In this document: one piece after another, positions 47,001-59,773 of the stretch | Layout: every line of letters starts with the position of its first letter | How positions within the stretch are numbered: position 1 is the stretch's first letter | Assembly: GCA_035236585.1 (NCBI GenBank) | Contig: CP141132.1 | Coordinates: forward strand, 25,069,445-25,133,444 | DNA length: 64,000 bases | Direction of reading: 5' to 3' | Source of the DNA: Warburgia ugandensis | Lineage: Eukaryota > Streptophyta > Magnoliopsida > Canellales > Canellaceae | Program-made: the position numbers and the translations under genes | The notes under the pieces: generated by a model | Database searches by the model: none | The model's input: the letters and a program-made list of their open reading frames with translations, nothing else | What the model was told of the DNA's origin: nothing

Positions 47001-48110
47001 CATCCAATGATCTGATCCTTCTTGATCTAACTGATCAAGAAAATTTTAAGTCATTTTATCCAATTTAAGGGCATAGATCTTAATCTATCCCAAATTATCA
47101 TCATCAAGTCCATCCATCCACATAATATTAACTTTATATCACCATCAAAATACATCCATACTATCCAAACCTTCTTGATCAAATTGATCAAGGAGATTGC
47201 CATTCATTTTTATGGATTTTACTACCTTTAAGGGTAGATCTCTTAATTAAACATAGATCAGTCACTTCTAACCATTGATTCCATGTTTCAAAATCACAAG
47301 ATCATTAGTGGATTAGAATTATAGTGTTTGATCATTCCAAATTTCACTAATCATAGGAATTAGTAATAATTTTCTTTATTAACAGAATTTTACATGCATA
47401 AAAACATAAATTTTCTAATTTCAGTATATTCTACTCATCAAGAGGAATCCAATCCAACTTTCTAATCTCAATTTGGAGTTAAATTGAGATCAGAATTTAG
47501 ATTTTAAGATTTTAGCCTGTTTAAGGGCTAATATTTGATCTTACTATTTTTGTTTAATTACTTAATCTAGAGATCCAAAAATTTTACTATAATCATGGTT
47601 GTTAAGGTTTTGGGACCTTTTAAACCCATCCATTGGATGAGATCTCTATTTCGAGATCATCTTGATCATGATCCAAGGTTGTTACTACGGATTCTACCAA
47701 ATAATTTACATACATATAATTAAAAACATAATTATAATGCTTCCATAAGATTCTACACAATGTAAGGAATCCATCAATGTTTTCAGATCTAAAATTAGAG
47801 CTGAAATGAGTTCTTAATTGAAGAATTAAGATTTCATATCAAAAGTCAATGGTTCAGATCAACTCCACAAAATGTGACAAAACAAGAGGGCGACCAGCAT
47901 CGCGTTACTTGGGATTACCCATCACCGAGGAGAGGTGACCGGTGATTGGCGAGACGGTCCAAATCTGGACTGTTGGATCGCTCATCACCTAATCTCCCGC
48001 ATCTTAGAAGATTAAGAGCCCATATTTCATCTCCTGGGGTTTTGGGGCCCCAGAAAACCATCCAACATCTCAAAAGTTGCATAGATAAAATTGTTCTAGA
48101 ACAAATAGCC
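44064..48110 (-). mobile_element. LTR of family C, inverted, about 4 kb
   Basis: TGTGGTGACCCAGG (complement of the LTR 3' end) opens it. It shares with 59774-64000 the 15-bp hairpin near 44448-44487 and the GGGGAGACAAGACTTTCATAG and CATAGCATCCCCAGGCTTATG blocks. It also shares the GATCAAGG-rich stretch (45900-46200) and the CTCTATTAAAGGAGCCCC block. The match fades around 48060-48110 before the expected LTR start. No coding sequence is seen; the frame at 44283-44573 lies wholly in LTR. Confidence 0.75.
44448..44487. repeat. Perfect 15-bp inverted repeat in LTR C
   Basis: CTGAGATATTGTAAA (44448-44462) and TTTACAATATCTCAG (44473-44487) pair perfectly around a 10-bp loop. It is directly followed by AGCAAGTTATACTTG, itself a small inverted repeat. 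Counterparts are 60187-60226 (C, nearly perfect), 52719-52757 (family B) and a weaker one near 17468-17497. It lies about 385-435 bp from the LTR 3' end in every copy. Confidence 0.85.
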
Positions 48111-49091
48111 TAAACTTCTATGGGTATCTCATCTTTCTTTGCACAGTTTGATCTATGGTTAAGGCTACAAATAGCTAAAAAGTCTTCGCTATTCCAAAAT
48201 AGCTTAACCCATGATTATTCCCGTTGCAATCAGCCCCTTGATACTAGCTATATTATCTTGTGTTTCAAATGTCCAAAGCATGTATTTAAGATTAGGAAAT
48301 ACAAAAGCATGAGGATTCATAGCTTTAACATTTCAGGTAAAACTTTGTGTACCTTTTGAAAGATGAAAGAGGATCCCAAAATTTAGATGTTGAGTGTTGC
48401 TTTTTTTCTTGTTCTTTGGAAGAGACTAACACAATCGAGACATTCGAGAAAAGCAAAATGTGAAGTGACAAAGTTGAGAGGGCTAGAAAAAATCCTCACC
48501 TCCATATTTTATAAGAGGCTAATTAATTCATTGATGATTGAGCTGCTAAAATCACTAGCACAGAGCATATTGAACAAATGGAAAGCTTAACTCTATATGC
48601 TCACAAATGCTATTTTCTTATAGGCATGTATATGCCCTTCTTATTTAGTTGATTTCACGTGGTTTGTTTGTGAGACAGTTAATTTTAGTTTCATTTTATT
48701 GTTCACTTCTTAAAACTTCAATGCCTTCACAAGATTTTTTAAATGGCAACTTTAAATTTGTACTTTTACAAATTAAAAGTCTTCTAATTTTCCGAATAAA
48801 AGTTTGATTAAATATAAACAGATGGAAATTGAAAAGTCATGAAAATGGATGTGTTCTATTGTATTCCTTTTCTATACCCAATGAAATCTATTCAATATCC
48901 ATACTGGATCTTATAATTAAGGAGACTAAGAAAGCATCTTGGTAATTTTACATCAATATTAAGATAAAAATGGCATAGTAGTTGATTATCCAAAGTTCAA
49001 GCTATTGTTATGCTGTTATTAATAGGCTTACACAAATAGCTAAGTACAAGTGATCCTAGACATTTATTACTTATCCCATCTTCATCAATAG
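48111..49091. other. Unassigned 1-kb stretch
   Basis: Not recognised as any LTR family in the window. Frames at 48120-48359 and 48387-48590 (LCFKCPKHVFKIRKYKS; KLRGLEKILTSIFYKRL) look slightly protein-like but have no motif I can name. TTTCAGGTAAAACTT near 48331 resembles an exon-intron junction. It could be another captured fragment or unrelated flank. Confidence 0.3.
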
Positions 49092-51742
49092 TGATGAGTG
49101 TAAAAATTTGTATAAAAATCATCCAATTAGTTGTCCATGTATTACAACTTATAGCGTTAAATAAGGATTTTTAGCCAAAAACTTTAATACATGCATTTCT
49201 GACGTAATATATCAAGTATTTTATAAGTTGAAGGTTTAGAGGCTAATCCAGAATAATCATATGTTTCTATGATTTAATTAGAGTTTTTGTCCTTTGTATG
49301 AGTCGAGATGATGATCCGAGATCAATCGAGATGAAAATTGAAGATTAGGATCAAAAAATAGAATCAAGGCCTAAATGTCATCCATCCAAAGTAAGATTGA
49401 GGACCAATATCATCTTAAGGCAAGCAAAGAATGGAATTGTAGAAGTCAGAGGTGACTAAGGTGGGCTCGCGCACAAGCCATGCAAGGTTCAATACCTTTT
49501 GCATGGGATTTACTCAAGTCACTTAAGTCATGTAAGCCATGAAGTCAGTGACAAGCTAAGGAACCTAGCCAGCCAAAGCAAAGGGTTGAGCTATGAAGCC
49601 AAACCAAATTTGCTCTCAAAGCAAGCTATAAAGTCATATGAATCAAGCTACATGGAAAACCATGATTGGAGAAAATTTTAAAGAAAATATCCATGGGATT
49701 TTTAGGATTGTTTTGAAGATAATTGAGGAGAAATCCAATTGAATAACATTACATATGGACCAATAGGAAGAACCCACTTTATTTTTCTTTTTTTCCACAA
49801 ATTTTTCATATTTTTCTCTCTCTCTCCACCTCACCATATAAAAGCACTACGAATTTTGCACCTTCCTACCTAAGAATCTCTCCTTTCTAAAACTCTACCA
49901 CCTTCATAACACCATCCTAGATCTACCAATCACCTCTTTTCACCTAGCCCTTCTTATCTTTTCTCTCTTTCCACTATTTATTTCTTGCCATTCCACATGA
50001 ATTACCCTTGAGGACGGGAATTCCACCCCTTTCCCTCTCCCCTCCCCTCCATTAGACTCCCTCATTATCTTACCATATATACTTATCATCCTCACCATCC
50101 ACTCTTCATCGAAGGCTACCATACATCCTTATCTCTTATTCTCTCTCCATCTTTTTTGCCAACTTTCTTTCTATTTCCAAAAGACTTCCATGATTGCTAC
50201 ACCGGGGGGACACCACCCCCCACCCCTTCCTAAAAAGGTGGTGCTTCCCACCTTGCCCTCTCTTAAGTATACATGCTTGATTTAGATCTAGAAGATGATC
50301 CTAACCCTTAGATTTTTCCTCTTAATCTCCACCTTAGGACAACCTATATGAAAGTTTAGGAAGTTCCCAAAAGAGATAAAACACAGGGGAGTTTGACACG
50401 AAAAAAAAAAATCATAGGGGGCGTGATCACACCCTCCTTTGAAGGAGGCATCTCCAACTCTCCTTCCTCCTTCAATTCCTCAACATTCTTTCCATGGTTG
50501 TATCCATCTTCCTCCATGCATTCCACCCCCTTTTCCTTGATTGTTTTTCTTCTTGAAGTCCTTGAAGTAAGGTTAGTTCTTCTCTTGTTTTACTTTATTG
50601 TTTGTCATAGTTTCATTGCTTTATTTTTTCTTTTGATTGTATCCTTATTTTCCTAGCCTTGTTCCTTGCTCTTCCATGCTTATTTGCCTTCTGTTCTTAG
50701 TAGTAGTGACAGCTAAGACTTAGTAATCATTAGATCAAGTTATTTGGGTACTTTGCATCCCTTAATATCATCATTCTCGCCTCTTCTTTCCACCCATTTC
50801 CTTGACTACCCTTTTGGGGATCCATGCATGAGCACTTCTAATTGATTATTGAAAGATTGAAGAAGATAGAATCAATTTCCTTGGATGTATTTGGGGTCAT
50901 TGAATGGCATGCACAACCTTTGGATGATGCATACCACTTGTAATTCAGCGATTTGTTTAGTTAAAATTTTGTTTCATGTAATTGTGTACGTTTCATGAAT
51001 ATGGTACTTTCTTTAAATTTTGTGTTTGATGGATGTTAAGATGTGTTTTGCATGTTTACATTCCATGACATAGGTGCATTAGTTCTAGGATATTTTTTTG
51101 TAACAAAAGTTCCTTAGTTTCTTATGCATTCTTTATGTCCATTCATGCTTTGAATCACACATATCATACTATAGTATTAGGTTCCATTCATGCATTCCAT
51201 TTAGATTAGTTGCCTCTTAGTATCATCTGATTTTTTATTATCTCATTTAGGCATAAAACCCATCTCAGTTCCATCTTAGTTACATATACATTAGATACCA
51301 TCTTATTTTCAATCATTAGGTTATTAGGATTCATGCACACATGTGCAGCATGTTTTTAATTGATTTGATTACTCATGTTTAGCTGCATGAGTTATTCCTA
51401 GGTTTAGTTGCCATGCTAGGTTAGTTTTTGGAAATTTCCATGTTTAGTTTGAAGCAAAGTTCCAATTTAGGAAAGTGCAATTTTTAGAAAGTGACTTTTA
51501 GGAAAGTTTCTAAGTTTAGCTTGTTTACTTTTAGCATATTTCCATATTCCATGTTTTAAATTTAAATTGAGTTTCCATTCTTAGTTTAGGATAAAACCAC
51601 TTTTTTTTACTAGGCTAAGTGGTTTAAGTAAAGACCCACTAATAGTACAAATCCTTTTGATTTCTCATGGGATCAACCTCTATTGGGTGAATTTATTATA
51701 AAAGATTCATGTGCTTCTGAGTTTAACTTAAAAATCACAAGA
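49092..51742 (+). mobile_element. 5' LTR of a second full Athila/Tat-like element (2651 bp)
   Basis: It starts TGATGAGTGT with parallels to 25912 (CCAATTAGTTGTCCATGTAT, then CTTATAGCG). It ends TCACAAGA, and a PBS follows. Shared landmarks are GCATGGGATTTACTC, ACCAATAGGAAGAACCCAC, CTCATGGGATCAACCTC and GCACTTGTAATTC. The short frames at 49499, 49643, 49940 and 50393 all lie within it and are not genes. Confidence 0.82.
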
Positions 51743-51744
51743 AG

Positions 51745-51770
51745 TTTTCAGCATCGTTGCCAAGGATTTG
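51745..51770 (+). promoter_or_regulatory. Primer binding site of the second Athila-like element
   Basis: TTTTCAGCATCGTTGCC and AAGGATTTG match TTTTTGGCGCCGTTGCCGGG with substitutions. Position immediately after the LTR end supports the call. Confidence 0.68.
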
Positions 51771-52327
51771 CAAAGAAATTGTGTGATAGATCTTAATTTA
51801 GATTATTTACCTTTAGTCAATGTTTAGGTTGTATTAGATTAGGATTTTGCATTATTTTTGCACTTATGTGCTAATTTCTCATAATTGACCATTTCTTTTT
51901 GTTTTTGTGTAAGGAAAAATAGGCAAAGGAGCAAGGACAATCCTGTTGGCTAAGCTTCAACAACATAGATTAGGGTTTTTATTGCTTTCTTAAATTACGG
52001 TTTAAGTGAAATTGTAGTGAGGCCTATTGTAATTTTCTTTTTATTTAATTTTTAAATGGGTTGTAATAATATAGGAAAAGTGTGGGCTATTGTGGCCCAT
52101 ACTTGATCATCATCAAAACCATCACTGTAAGAAATTTTCACCCTTTTCTAATTTTTTTAATATAAAGTGCATTTAGTATAAAATTGAATTTGTGATGGTA
52201 GTAAAAATCATAGAGATTATGGTCATGCATTGATAATTGTTGCATTCTACTTAGAGTATTTACATTAGTTGTGTACCTATTTAATAAATGTTAGCTAGAG
52301 CTTGGCCATAACCAAAGCATAGGCTGC
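51771..52327 (+). mobile_element. Internal region of second Athila-like element, first part
   Basis: Matches 30810-31350 of the first element (GAAATTGTAGTGAGGCC, then ATGGGTTGTAATAAT, then TGATGGTAGTA). It ends at CATAGGCTGCATAGT, where the family B LTR entered. Confidence 0.8.
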
Positions 52328-52332
52328 ATAGT

Positions 52333-55300
52333 TATGACACCCCGAGTTTTTCATGAAAATTTTTCACGCTTATTTCAAAAGGTGGCTCACCTCTAAATTT
52401 TAAAATACAAAAATAGTGGAAGATTTTTCTTTGAAATTCATTTTTCCAAAAACTCAGATGTCACCTTTATACTCACACTATACATCTATATATACATATA
52501 TATATATATAGTTTTCTAGATAGCAATTCATTTCTTAAAATAGGACCCATCTTGTAGTTCACTCGTATAGCCCATATAGCATTTTATTAAATGCCCAATA
52601 TCACAATTCAAATGACTAATTACACAATACAAAAGCTTTAATAAAATGTATACCTAAGTGCAGAAGTATAGTTGCTGGATTCCTCATCTTGTCTACATCT
52701 TCTCCTGTCTATCTATATCTAGGATATTGTAAACATAAAACATTTACAATATCTCAGCAAGCTATGCTTGGTAGGGGAGTTTAAGAAGCATGCTAAATCT
52801 TAAGATACATTAATTATTCCATATTAATTAGAATATTCATTTTCATAGCAATTTTATTGAATGGGATTTACTGTATGTTTTACATTTCAATAATCCATTT
52901 ATAAACCAAATATCTACATGTTTCATAATCATTAACAATCCATTGATGAATCAATTATTAACATGTTTCATAATTATCTATATCTGCATGTTTCATAATT
53001 ATAAGTAATCCATTGATTTATCAAACATCTTTAATTATTATTTGTTACCTAAATAAACTAATCTAATTCTATGAACCATACTTTGCATAACAGTTCTACC
53101 CATTCATATATCGATATAAAACTTATATGAAACTACGCACTCAATCATATACATATAGCAAATGTACACATATATGGAAATTGTAAAAAGACATACAAAA
53201 TTATGAATATAATCAATATCATCTAATTTACATTCCCAAACTATACTAGGTTTCAAAATCATACCCCTCATCATGTGAGGTTCATAATCATCCACCCTCT
53301 GCTAGTATATCAATATAAACCTCATGCCCCTCACTATACGGGGTCCACAATCCTCCATCCATTGCTAGGAAAACAATATAAGGCATATCATCATGCCATA
53401 TCATATAAGGCATCTCATAATGCCATCATATAAGCACCATAGTGCATCAAATATAAGGACTACTGTGCTGTAGTCTGATCCGTACTAGCATGCTCAGATA
53501 ACTACTTTCATACTCCATGGATACCAAGTGTGGAAAATCCTTTACATCATGTCTATATGGGTAGACAGACCATCACAGTGGTGGCCTTCACATATTGCCC
53601 CACTCGACATTTTGCCTCTCTTTGGGAACGGTATCATCATATATATCACATTTCAAAGAGCAGGTGGCCAAACCTTACTACTCTCCTAGCATAGCATCCC
53701 CAGGCCTAAGCCTGTCTAAAACAAAACTCTCAGGCCACCATGCCCAGATGTAAAATAATCAAAATAGCAAGCAATTCGCCTATTCATATATTTCATAACA
53801 AAAATAACATCCTCACTTATTTGGTGATAACCCACTAAGGATGTATCATATAAACCTAGAGTCATACATCATCAATACTGACATGGTACCCATGTACCAT
53901 AAACATAATTTCATAATTCACATACATGATGTACAAGTCATAAGCATTAATTATAACATGCAATTCTTTTAATTAACATTATTTTCATCATTACAATTTA
54001 AAACATGTTGAATACCAATTATACCATTTTAGTTTCACAACATCCATAATTAGAAATAAGATCACTTTTAGAACATGCATCTTATTATTTAGACATGTCA
54101 TCTTAAGTTTTCACTTACCTCGCGTGACGCATTCATCAGATTCCACTAGCTTTAATCGCCCTCTTCTTCATGATCGACCATGTGTGCTTCAATTTATTCA
54201 ATGCATAAAAACTCTTTTCTTAATACATTCACATACACAGAGATATTTAGATTTAATTATGATCATAATTTTAAGAATTTGATGCAATCCAAGGCCTAGA
54301 TCATCCTTATCGAATCTTTACAAGGACAATCAAGACTCGTGTGAGTTGATCAGGGCTTCTGTTGATGTCTATCCTTAGTGTAGGGTTGAGATCTACGATT
54401 GGATCTGTGTGGATATCTAAATTGTGTTTTCCATCAGATTACATGGTCAAATTTAACTAATTTAAGGGTCTACATTGGTCGGATAGACCATTTCCAGCTT
54501 TGGATCGATGATCAAAACTCATCTGTGGGGTCTGATCGTCGATTCGACTTCAGCCAGTCACTATTTGAATAGTGATAGATAGGACGGCTAAGGTTTCCTG
54601 ATAGGTTTTCGTCCAAATTACACCATTCTAGTCACATCCTAACTAATTCAGGGTCATAAGATTCATTCATGGCATCTGATCATCGATCAGATATCAAGAA
54701 GTTATTGTTTAAACGGTAATAGATTGAACGGTCTAGATTGTCAAATCTATTTTCTAGCACATATAACAAATTCAGTCAAATATAACTTCTCTCAAGTATA
54801 GATCTATCCATTACTAAACATGGATTAATAATTCAATGGTTGAATTATCACTTAAACCAAGATTTCAAATAAAATGATACAGATTTAGCAAAATTCAACA
54901 AATCAAGAATAGGGTTCCACAAGTCTTACCTTTATAGTGTGTTTCCAGGCTTCCTCCACCCTTGGATGAGCCGAATTGACCTTAATTTCAGTTGAACCCT
55001 CCCCAATCTCTTCGCATAGTAGTTTCCCCCCTTAATCGACAGCTTAAATCCTCCCAGATCTCATCATAACCATGGGCTTCATGTTCTCATAGGCCAGTCG
55101 TAGAAGATGACTGGCTCAGATCAAGGATCTAAGCTACCGTAATCTCCGGCGATGGCCTGCAAACTCCGACCATCTACCAAACCCCGGTTTCCTCCTCCGA
55201 TCGTAGCAAAACCAAAGGGCTTTTGCCCTAAACTTTGAGGCAAGCAAGGTGGGGGGGTTCATATCTAAAATTCGAGACCCCAATTATCACCGACGAGCTT

Positions 55301-56076
55301 CTCATCTTTCGATGATATGGAAACTCCCCAAAACCCCTTTTTCTTCTTCTTCTCCAACAGGCCTACACTTCTCTAGCATGCAAGTTGCCTTTTCCCCTTT
55401 TTTTCCTCTCTTCTCCTTCCTCTTCCCTCTTCATCTTCTTCCCCCTCTCTTCTTTCCCATTTTCTCTTCCTCCACATCGAGTTCTGTTGGGTTTTGGGAA
55501 TAGACCTAAGTTGATTCCCTACATTTCCCTTAAGTGGGGGGTGCCGTTATCAAATGTGCCCAACCTTTTGTTATTTAAATTTTGTTTTCCTTTATTTATT
55601 TTAAAGTTTCATAATGGTGTTTTTACTATTCTAAACACCATGATATCATTCAAAGAAATGGTAAGACATACTAATGATGTTTTTCAACTCCATTGACTAT
55701 CACATTCCAACTCCTGCAAGTAGTACTGAAATAATCTTTTGTAAGAAAATTATCATTTATTCGTCCAATCTCTGATTTAAACAAACTTAGTGTCATTGGA
55801 TTCGTATCAACAAGTAGAATCCACATTTGATCATTTAAATTTCCAAGTTATAAGTTTTTTTTTTAACTTTTAATTATTAAAATAGCCCTGACTTCAAAGT
55901 CCCATAACTTCCTCATTCGGACTTTGTTTTCAGTGTTCTTTGGCTCCTTGGATTCCATTTTTTGAGTATTATCAAATGGTTTTAGTTTTAGGCTCAAATT
56001 ATTATCTTATTAAAAGATATACTTCTTGAAAACTCATAACCTAATCATGGAATAGTAAAATTTTAGGGTTGTTACA
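52333..56076 (-). mobile_element. Solo LTR of family B, inverted (3744 bp)
   Basis: ATAGT at 52328-52332 and 56077-56081 is the target duplication, and host sequence reads through continuously once the LTR is removed. On the minus strand it runs from TGTAACAACCCTAAAATTTT (56076) to CCCCGAGTGTCATA-like sequence at 52333, where the CA terminus is decayed. It shares with family C the hairpin at 52719-52757, the CATAGCATCCCCAGGCCTAAG block and the ATACCAAGTG/GTACTAGCATGCTC block. A TATAAAGGTAAGAC donor-like site lies near 54925-54945 (minus). No gene is seen inside. Confidence 0.9.
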
Positions 56077-56081
56077 ATAGT

Positions 56082-57471
56082 TATGGTGTCCTATCTGTTA
56101 AGGTGCCTAACCCTTTATTAGATAGCATATAGGTAGCCATAGTTTGCTTTATTGTATTACATGGCAAGTTTCATTGCTTTATAGTGGAATGTATTACGTT
56201 GATAATAAGCGCCTCATAGTAACCCTCATAAGATAAGGACTGGATTTCATTACCAAATTCTTGGACCACTTAGGTAATCAAAATTTTGCCTTATATGTGA
56301 GTGATCCAATCCCTTGCATGTAATTTAAAATCAAGTAGCATGAGGCTTAAGGTTTTCAAGCTTGTAAAAACCTTTTTGAAAGGTAAGGTCTATTGTCACT
56401 CCAGTGGCTTCTAATCATCGTAGTTATAGTGGGTATCTAAAAATCCAAGTGACTTTCCCAATCCTTGCGTTGACATTGGTTGAGGTCTAAACGCCTCCTG
56501 ACATGAGGACTATATTAACCACTTTAGACTAACCTAACTAGTAAGCAATAGTCTAGCTTGAATTAAAGGAGTTGTCTAGATTTAGGTCTAAAAGCTACCA
56601 CGCTACACATTACAAAGAACATCAATTTAGCTCAAGCTATTAAAAGTGGATGTGCATCATTTAGCTTAAGGCTAGCATTTAGGTTACATCATATGGTTAG
56701 GGTTTTTCATATAAAAAAATCACATAAAAAGGAGAGTACTCATTCATTGTATACAATGATTTATTTCATTATATATCAAGTTGAGAACACATGCCTATCA
56801 AAAAGGGGGTAGCTTGTTGGATTAGATATATTGATGGATAGGGTACATAGTATGGAAAGTCAATTACTTAGGATATAGCATCTAAGCAAGTTGCTCCACA
56901 TCCTTAATACCATAATGACTATTCTAAACCTCCATATTCCACTTGTTCATGGTCATTATGCTTCACATACAATGAATACTATTAGGAGGCAATGGATGCA
57001 CCCAATGCATTCACATACCCTAGCAATAACTACTATTCTAAAATAGACAATAATGGATAGGCTATGTACCATGAACAACCTTGGTCTCAGGATTATCAAT
57101 CATACTAGGAAGAACCATCATGGTCCCACCCTGATCTTCACTATCATGATTATTAATAATATCAGGTGGATCAACCTGCCCAACCTTTTCCAGTACCCAA
57201 ATGGCACAGCAATACCAACTTTATGAGTTGTTTCCTCTAGAACATAAAGAACCATCATCAAAACAAAATATGCAACAACTTAATGAATTAATAGATCAAA
57301 ATCTTGCTCCACTTAGTGAACAAAGGCCTATCTAAAAGGAGAGTGAAAAAACACTTCAAAGAATTTCAAGGTGCAAATTGCCAATTCCTACAGAATCTCA
57401 AAGTTTTTCACCACTCTTGACTATTGATACTGATCTTAGGATGGAAATATCTTATGCTTATTCTAAGCTAC
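56082..57471 (+). mobile_element. Internal region of second Athila-like element, second part
   Basis: Continues from 52327. It matches 31355-32797 of the first element, including AACGCCTCCTGACATGAGG near 56489, the ATGCCTATCAAAAAGGGGG gag-like start near 56780 and CAATTACTTAGGATATAGC. It stops at TTCTAAGCT, where a C-like LTR start begins. No usable frame remains. Confidence 0.78.
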
Positions 57472-59404
57472 CATAATAACCTCAATTTTTGAGAATATAT
57501 TTGAATAATTTAAAGTGAGAATTCAAAATTTTGAAAATAAAGTTGGAATTTAAGATTCCAAGAAAATCAACTTTTTATAAAATTGGAATCAAAAGTTGAA
57601 ACATAGATATTTGGAATGTACTCAAAAATTTGAGTCCAATGGCTATAAGCACAATGAAATTAGAGTTTGGAGGGAAAATCCATATTTTTCATGATTTTTG
57701 AAATTTAATTTTACCTATAAGGGTAAAATGATAATTTCCCTTTATGCAGGGTTTGTAAAAGTTAAGTGAGATGTGAGTCAACTGGTACAAGGAGTTTAAA
57801 ATGATGAAAGTAGAAATAATGGAGAATTCACTTTCAATTAATTAAGAAAAGTGGAATAAATTATTAATAAATTAATAAATAATCAAAAATTAACCTTTGA
57901 ATTCCCCTTCCAAAAATTCCACAAAATTTCACAAAAACTCTCTCCTCTCCCCCTCTCCTTTTCCCTTTCCTCTTCTCCTTCTTCCTCTTTTCCTTTTTCT
58001 TTCCTTTTCTTTTTCCTATTCTCTCCTCTCTCTTATCTATCAACATGTCCGCTGACATGCCCTACAACGGATCCTACTTGTGCCAGGCTGGCGGGTCAAA
58101 TGATGCACCTTCCTTCCATGCCAACAAACCTGACTGCTTTCCCCTTTATTCTCTCCTTTCCAGCCCCTTTCTTCCCTTTTCCCCTCTAGCTGATGACCCT
58201 TTTCTCTTTCTTCCTTTTCCTTTCCCCTTTTTCCTCTTTCCCCCTCCGAAAATGAGCTCTAGTGTCAAAGTCCAGTTACCTGGCCATTGAGCATAGACAA
58301 ATGGTTGCACACACTAGAAGTAGTCTATTTCAACTCTAATGCTCTCCTCTCCAACCAATCCAGGAAGGTCTCTGTCTCCCCCATACCTTGTTAATGCTTT
58401 CCACCTAAAAATATCTGGCCAGACTAGTTTTTCCTACGAGCATTCGTTGAAAAATTGATCTAACTAAATAAGGTTGGACCCCCTTCAAAACCATCTTAAA
58501 ATATTGATCTGATCCATTGGATGGATTTAGAGCACCTCAAAACATAGGAAACCCAAGTTACAATATAACAAAAAAAATAGGATCAATGGATTGAATATCT
58601 AAAAAGAAATAGAATGTACTACAAAGATCACACCATCAAAACGATTTCAATCCGACCAGTGACTAGGACACACGATGACAACGCACGATGGAGAAGCACC
58701 CTCTAGTACATCCCCACATGTGCAATGCAATTACTGAGCGATCATGATGCCGCAGTGTCTTAAAGATGCAGACACATTACAGTGTGTTCTAGATTCTAGG
58801 ATGAATAGAAGCATTCTACAGCAAGCGTTCTACTCCAGTGCATCTCGATGATGTTATTTTTGACACATTTTTTTATCCAGATCAAATCTAAACCATTTAA
58901 AATGATTTGAAACATAGAAATTCAATTCAGAAGTTAGTACAATTGCAAATTTAGGTTCGAAAAATCTGTTGGAATTGTATTGACAAGTAGAATCTAATGG
59001 AATGATAAAATGTAAGATTTGAGGACTTTTTATATTGATCAAAGCCAAAAACCTTGCTTATGTTGTTGATTAGCTAGATCAAAGATGATTAGAATATCTA
59101 AAATGGTTTAACAAGTGATATAGTGATAAGATGAAAAAAATCAACTAGTCTGATCTTTCATATATGGGATAAAGCATGATATGAACCATTGATTAAGATC
59201 AAAACTCTAGATCTGACTGTTAGATCAACACATAAACTTTAGATATTTACTAAGATCACTGAAAATTTTACATCTTAGTGTAATTACAACTAATCTACTT
59301 ATAGATTAAACAATTGGACTTAATCAACTATCAGATTTAGCATAATATGAAATAATTAGAAAATAGTCACAAATTCAAGATCTAATTAATCTAAAGTAGA
59401 TTTA
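57472..59404 (+). mobile_element. Family C-like LTR, 5' portion, forward
   Basis: CATAATAACCTCAATTTTTG resembles the C start at 3939. GGGTAAAATGATAATTTCCC near 57721 and ACCTTTGAATTCCC (57893) parallel 6920-7300. The pyrimidine-rich CTCTCC/TTTTCC stretch at 57940-58030 is leader-like. The sequence is cut at about 59404, before any C-type 3' end. Frames at 57864-58290 are compositional. Confidence 0.62.
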
Positions 59405-59773
59405 CATTTTTACAGCTTTAGGATGGAATGGAACCAATGTTAGTAAGGTCTCACATGAACCATTATAAGATAAGGGTTGGATTTTATTACTAGATCCTTA
59501 GCCCACCTAGGAATCAATCTACATACTTGAATGTCATGATTAAAATTCTTGGATGTTAACAAAAAATCAAGTAGAAAGGAATTAGGGTATTGAGCTCATA
59601 GGACACTTTTAATAGGATGCTATCTATTGTCACTCTAGTGGCTTTTAAACATTCTGGTTATAGTGGGTGACTTAAAATCTAAGTGATTTTTCCACGCCTT
59701 CCACTAATGTTAGATGAGGTCCAAACGCCTCCTAACATGAGGATTGTATTAAACACTTTTAAAGCAGAACCTA
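59405..59773 (+). mobile_element. Stray piece of Athila-like internal DNA
   Basis: AGCTTTAGGATGGAATGGAA to GAGGATTGTATTAAACAC matches 31450-31810 and 56170-56525. It is a third copy of that segment, out of order relative to 57471. It implies a duplication or a separate insertion. Confidence 0.72.

Noticed and set aside
57864..58290. Lys/Arg-Glu and Phe/Pro-rich frames
   Set aside because: Pyrimidine-rich leader-like part of a C-type LTR; compositional only.
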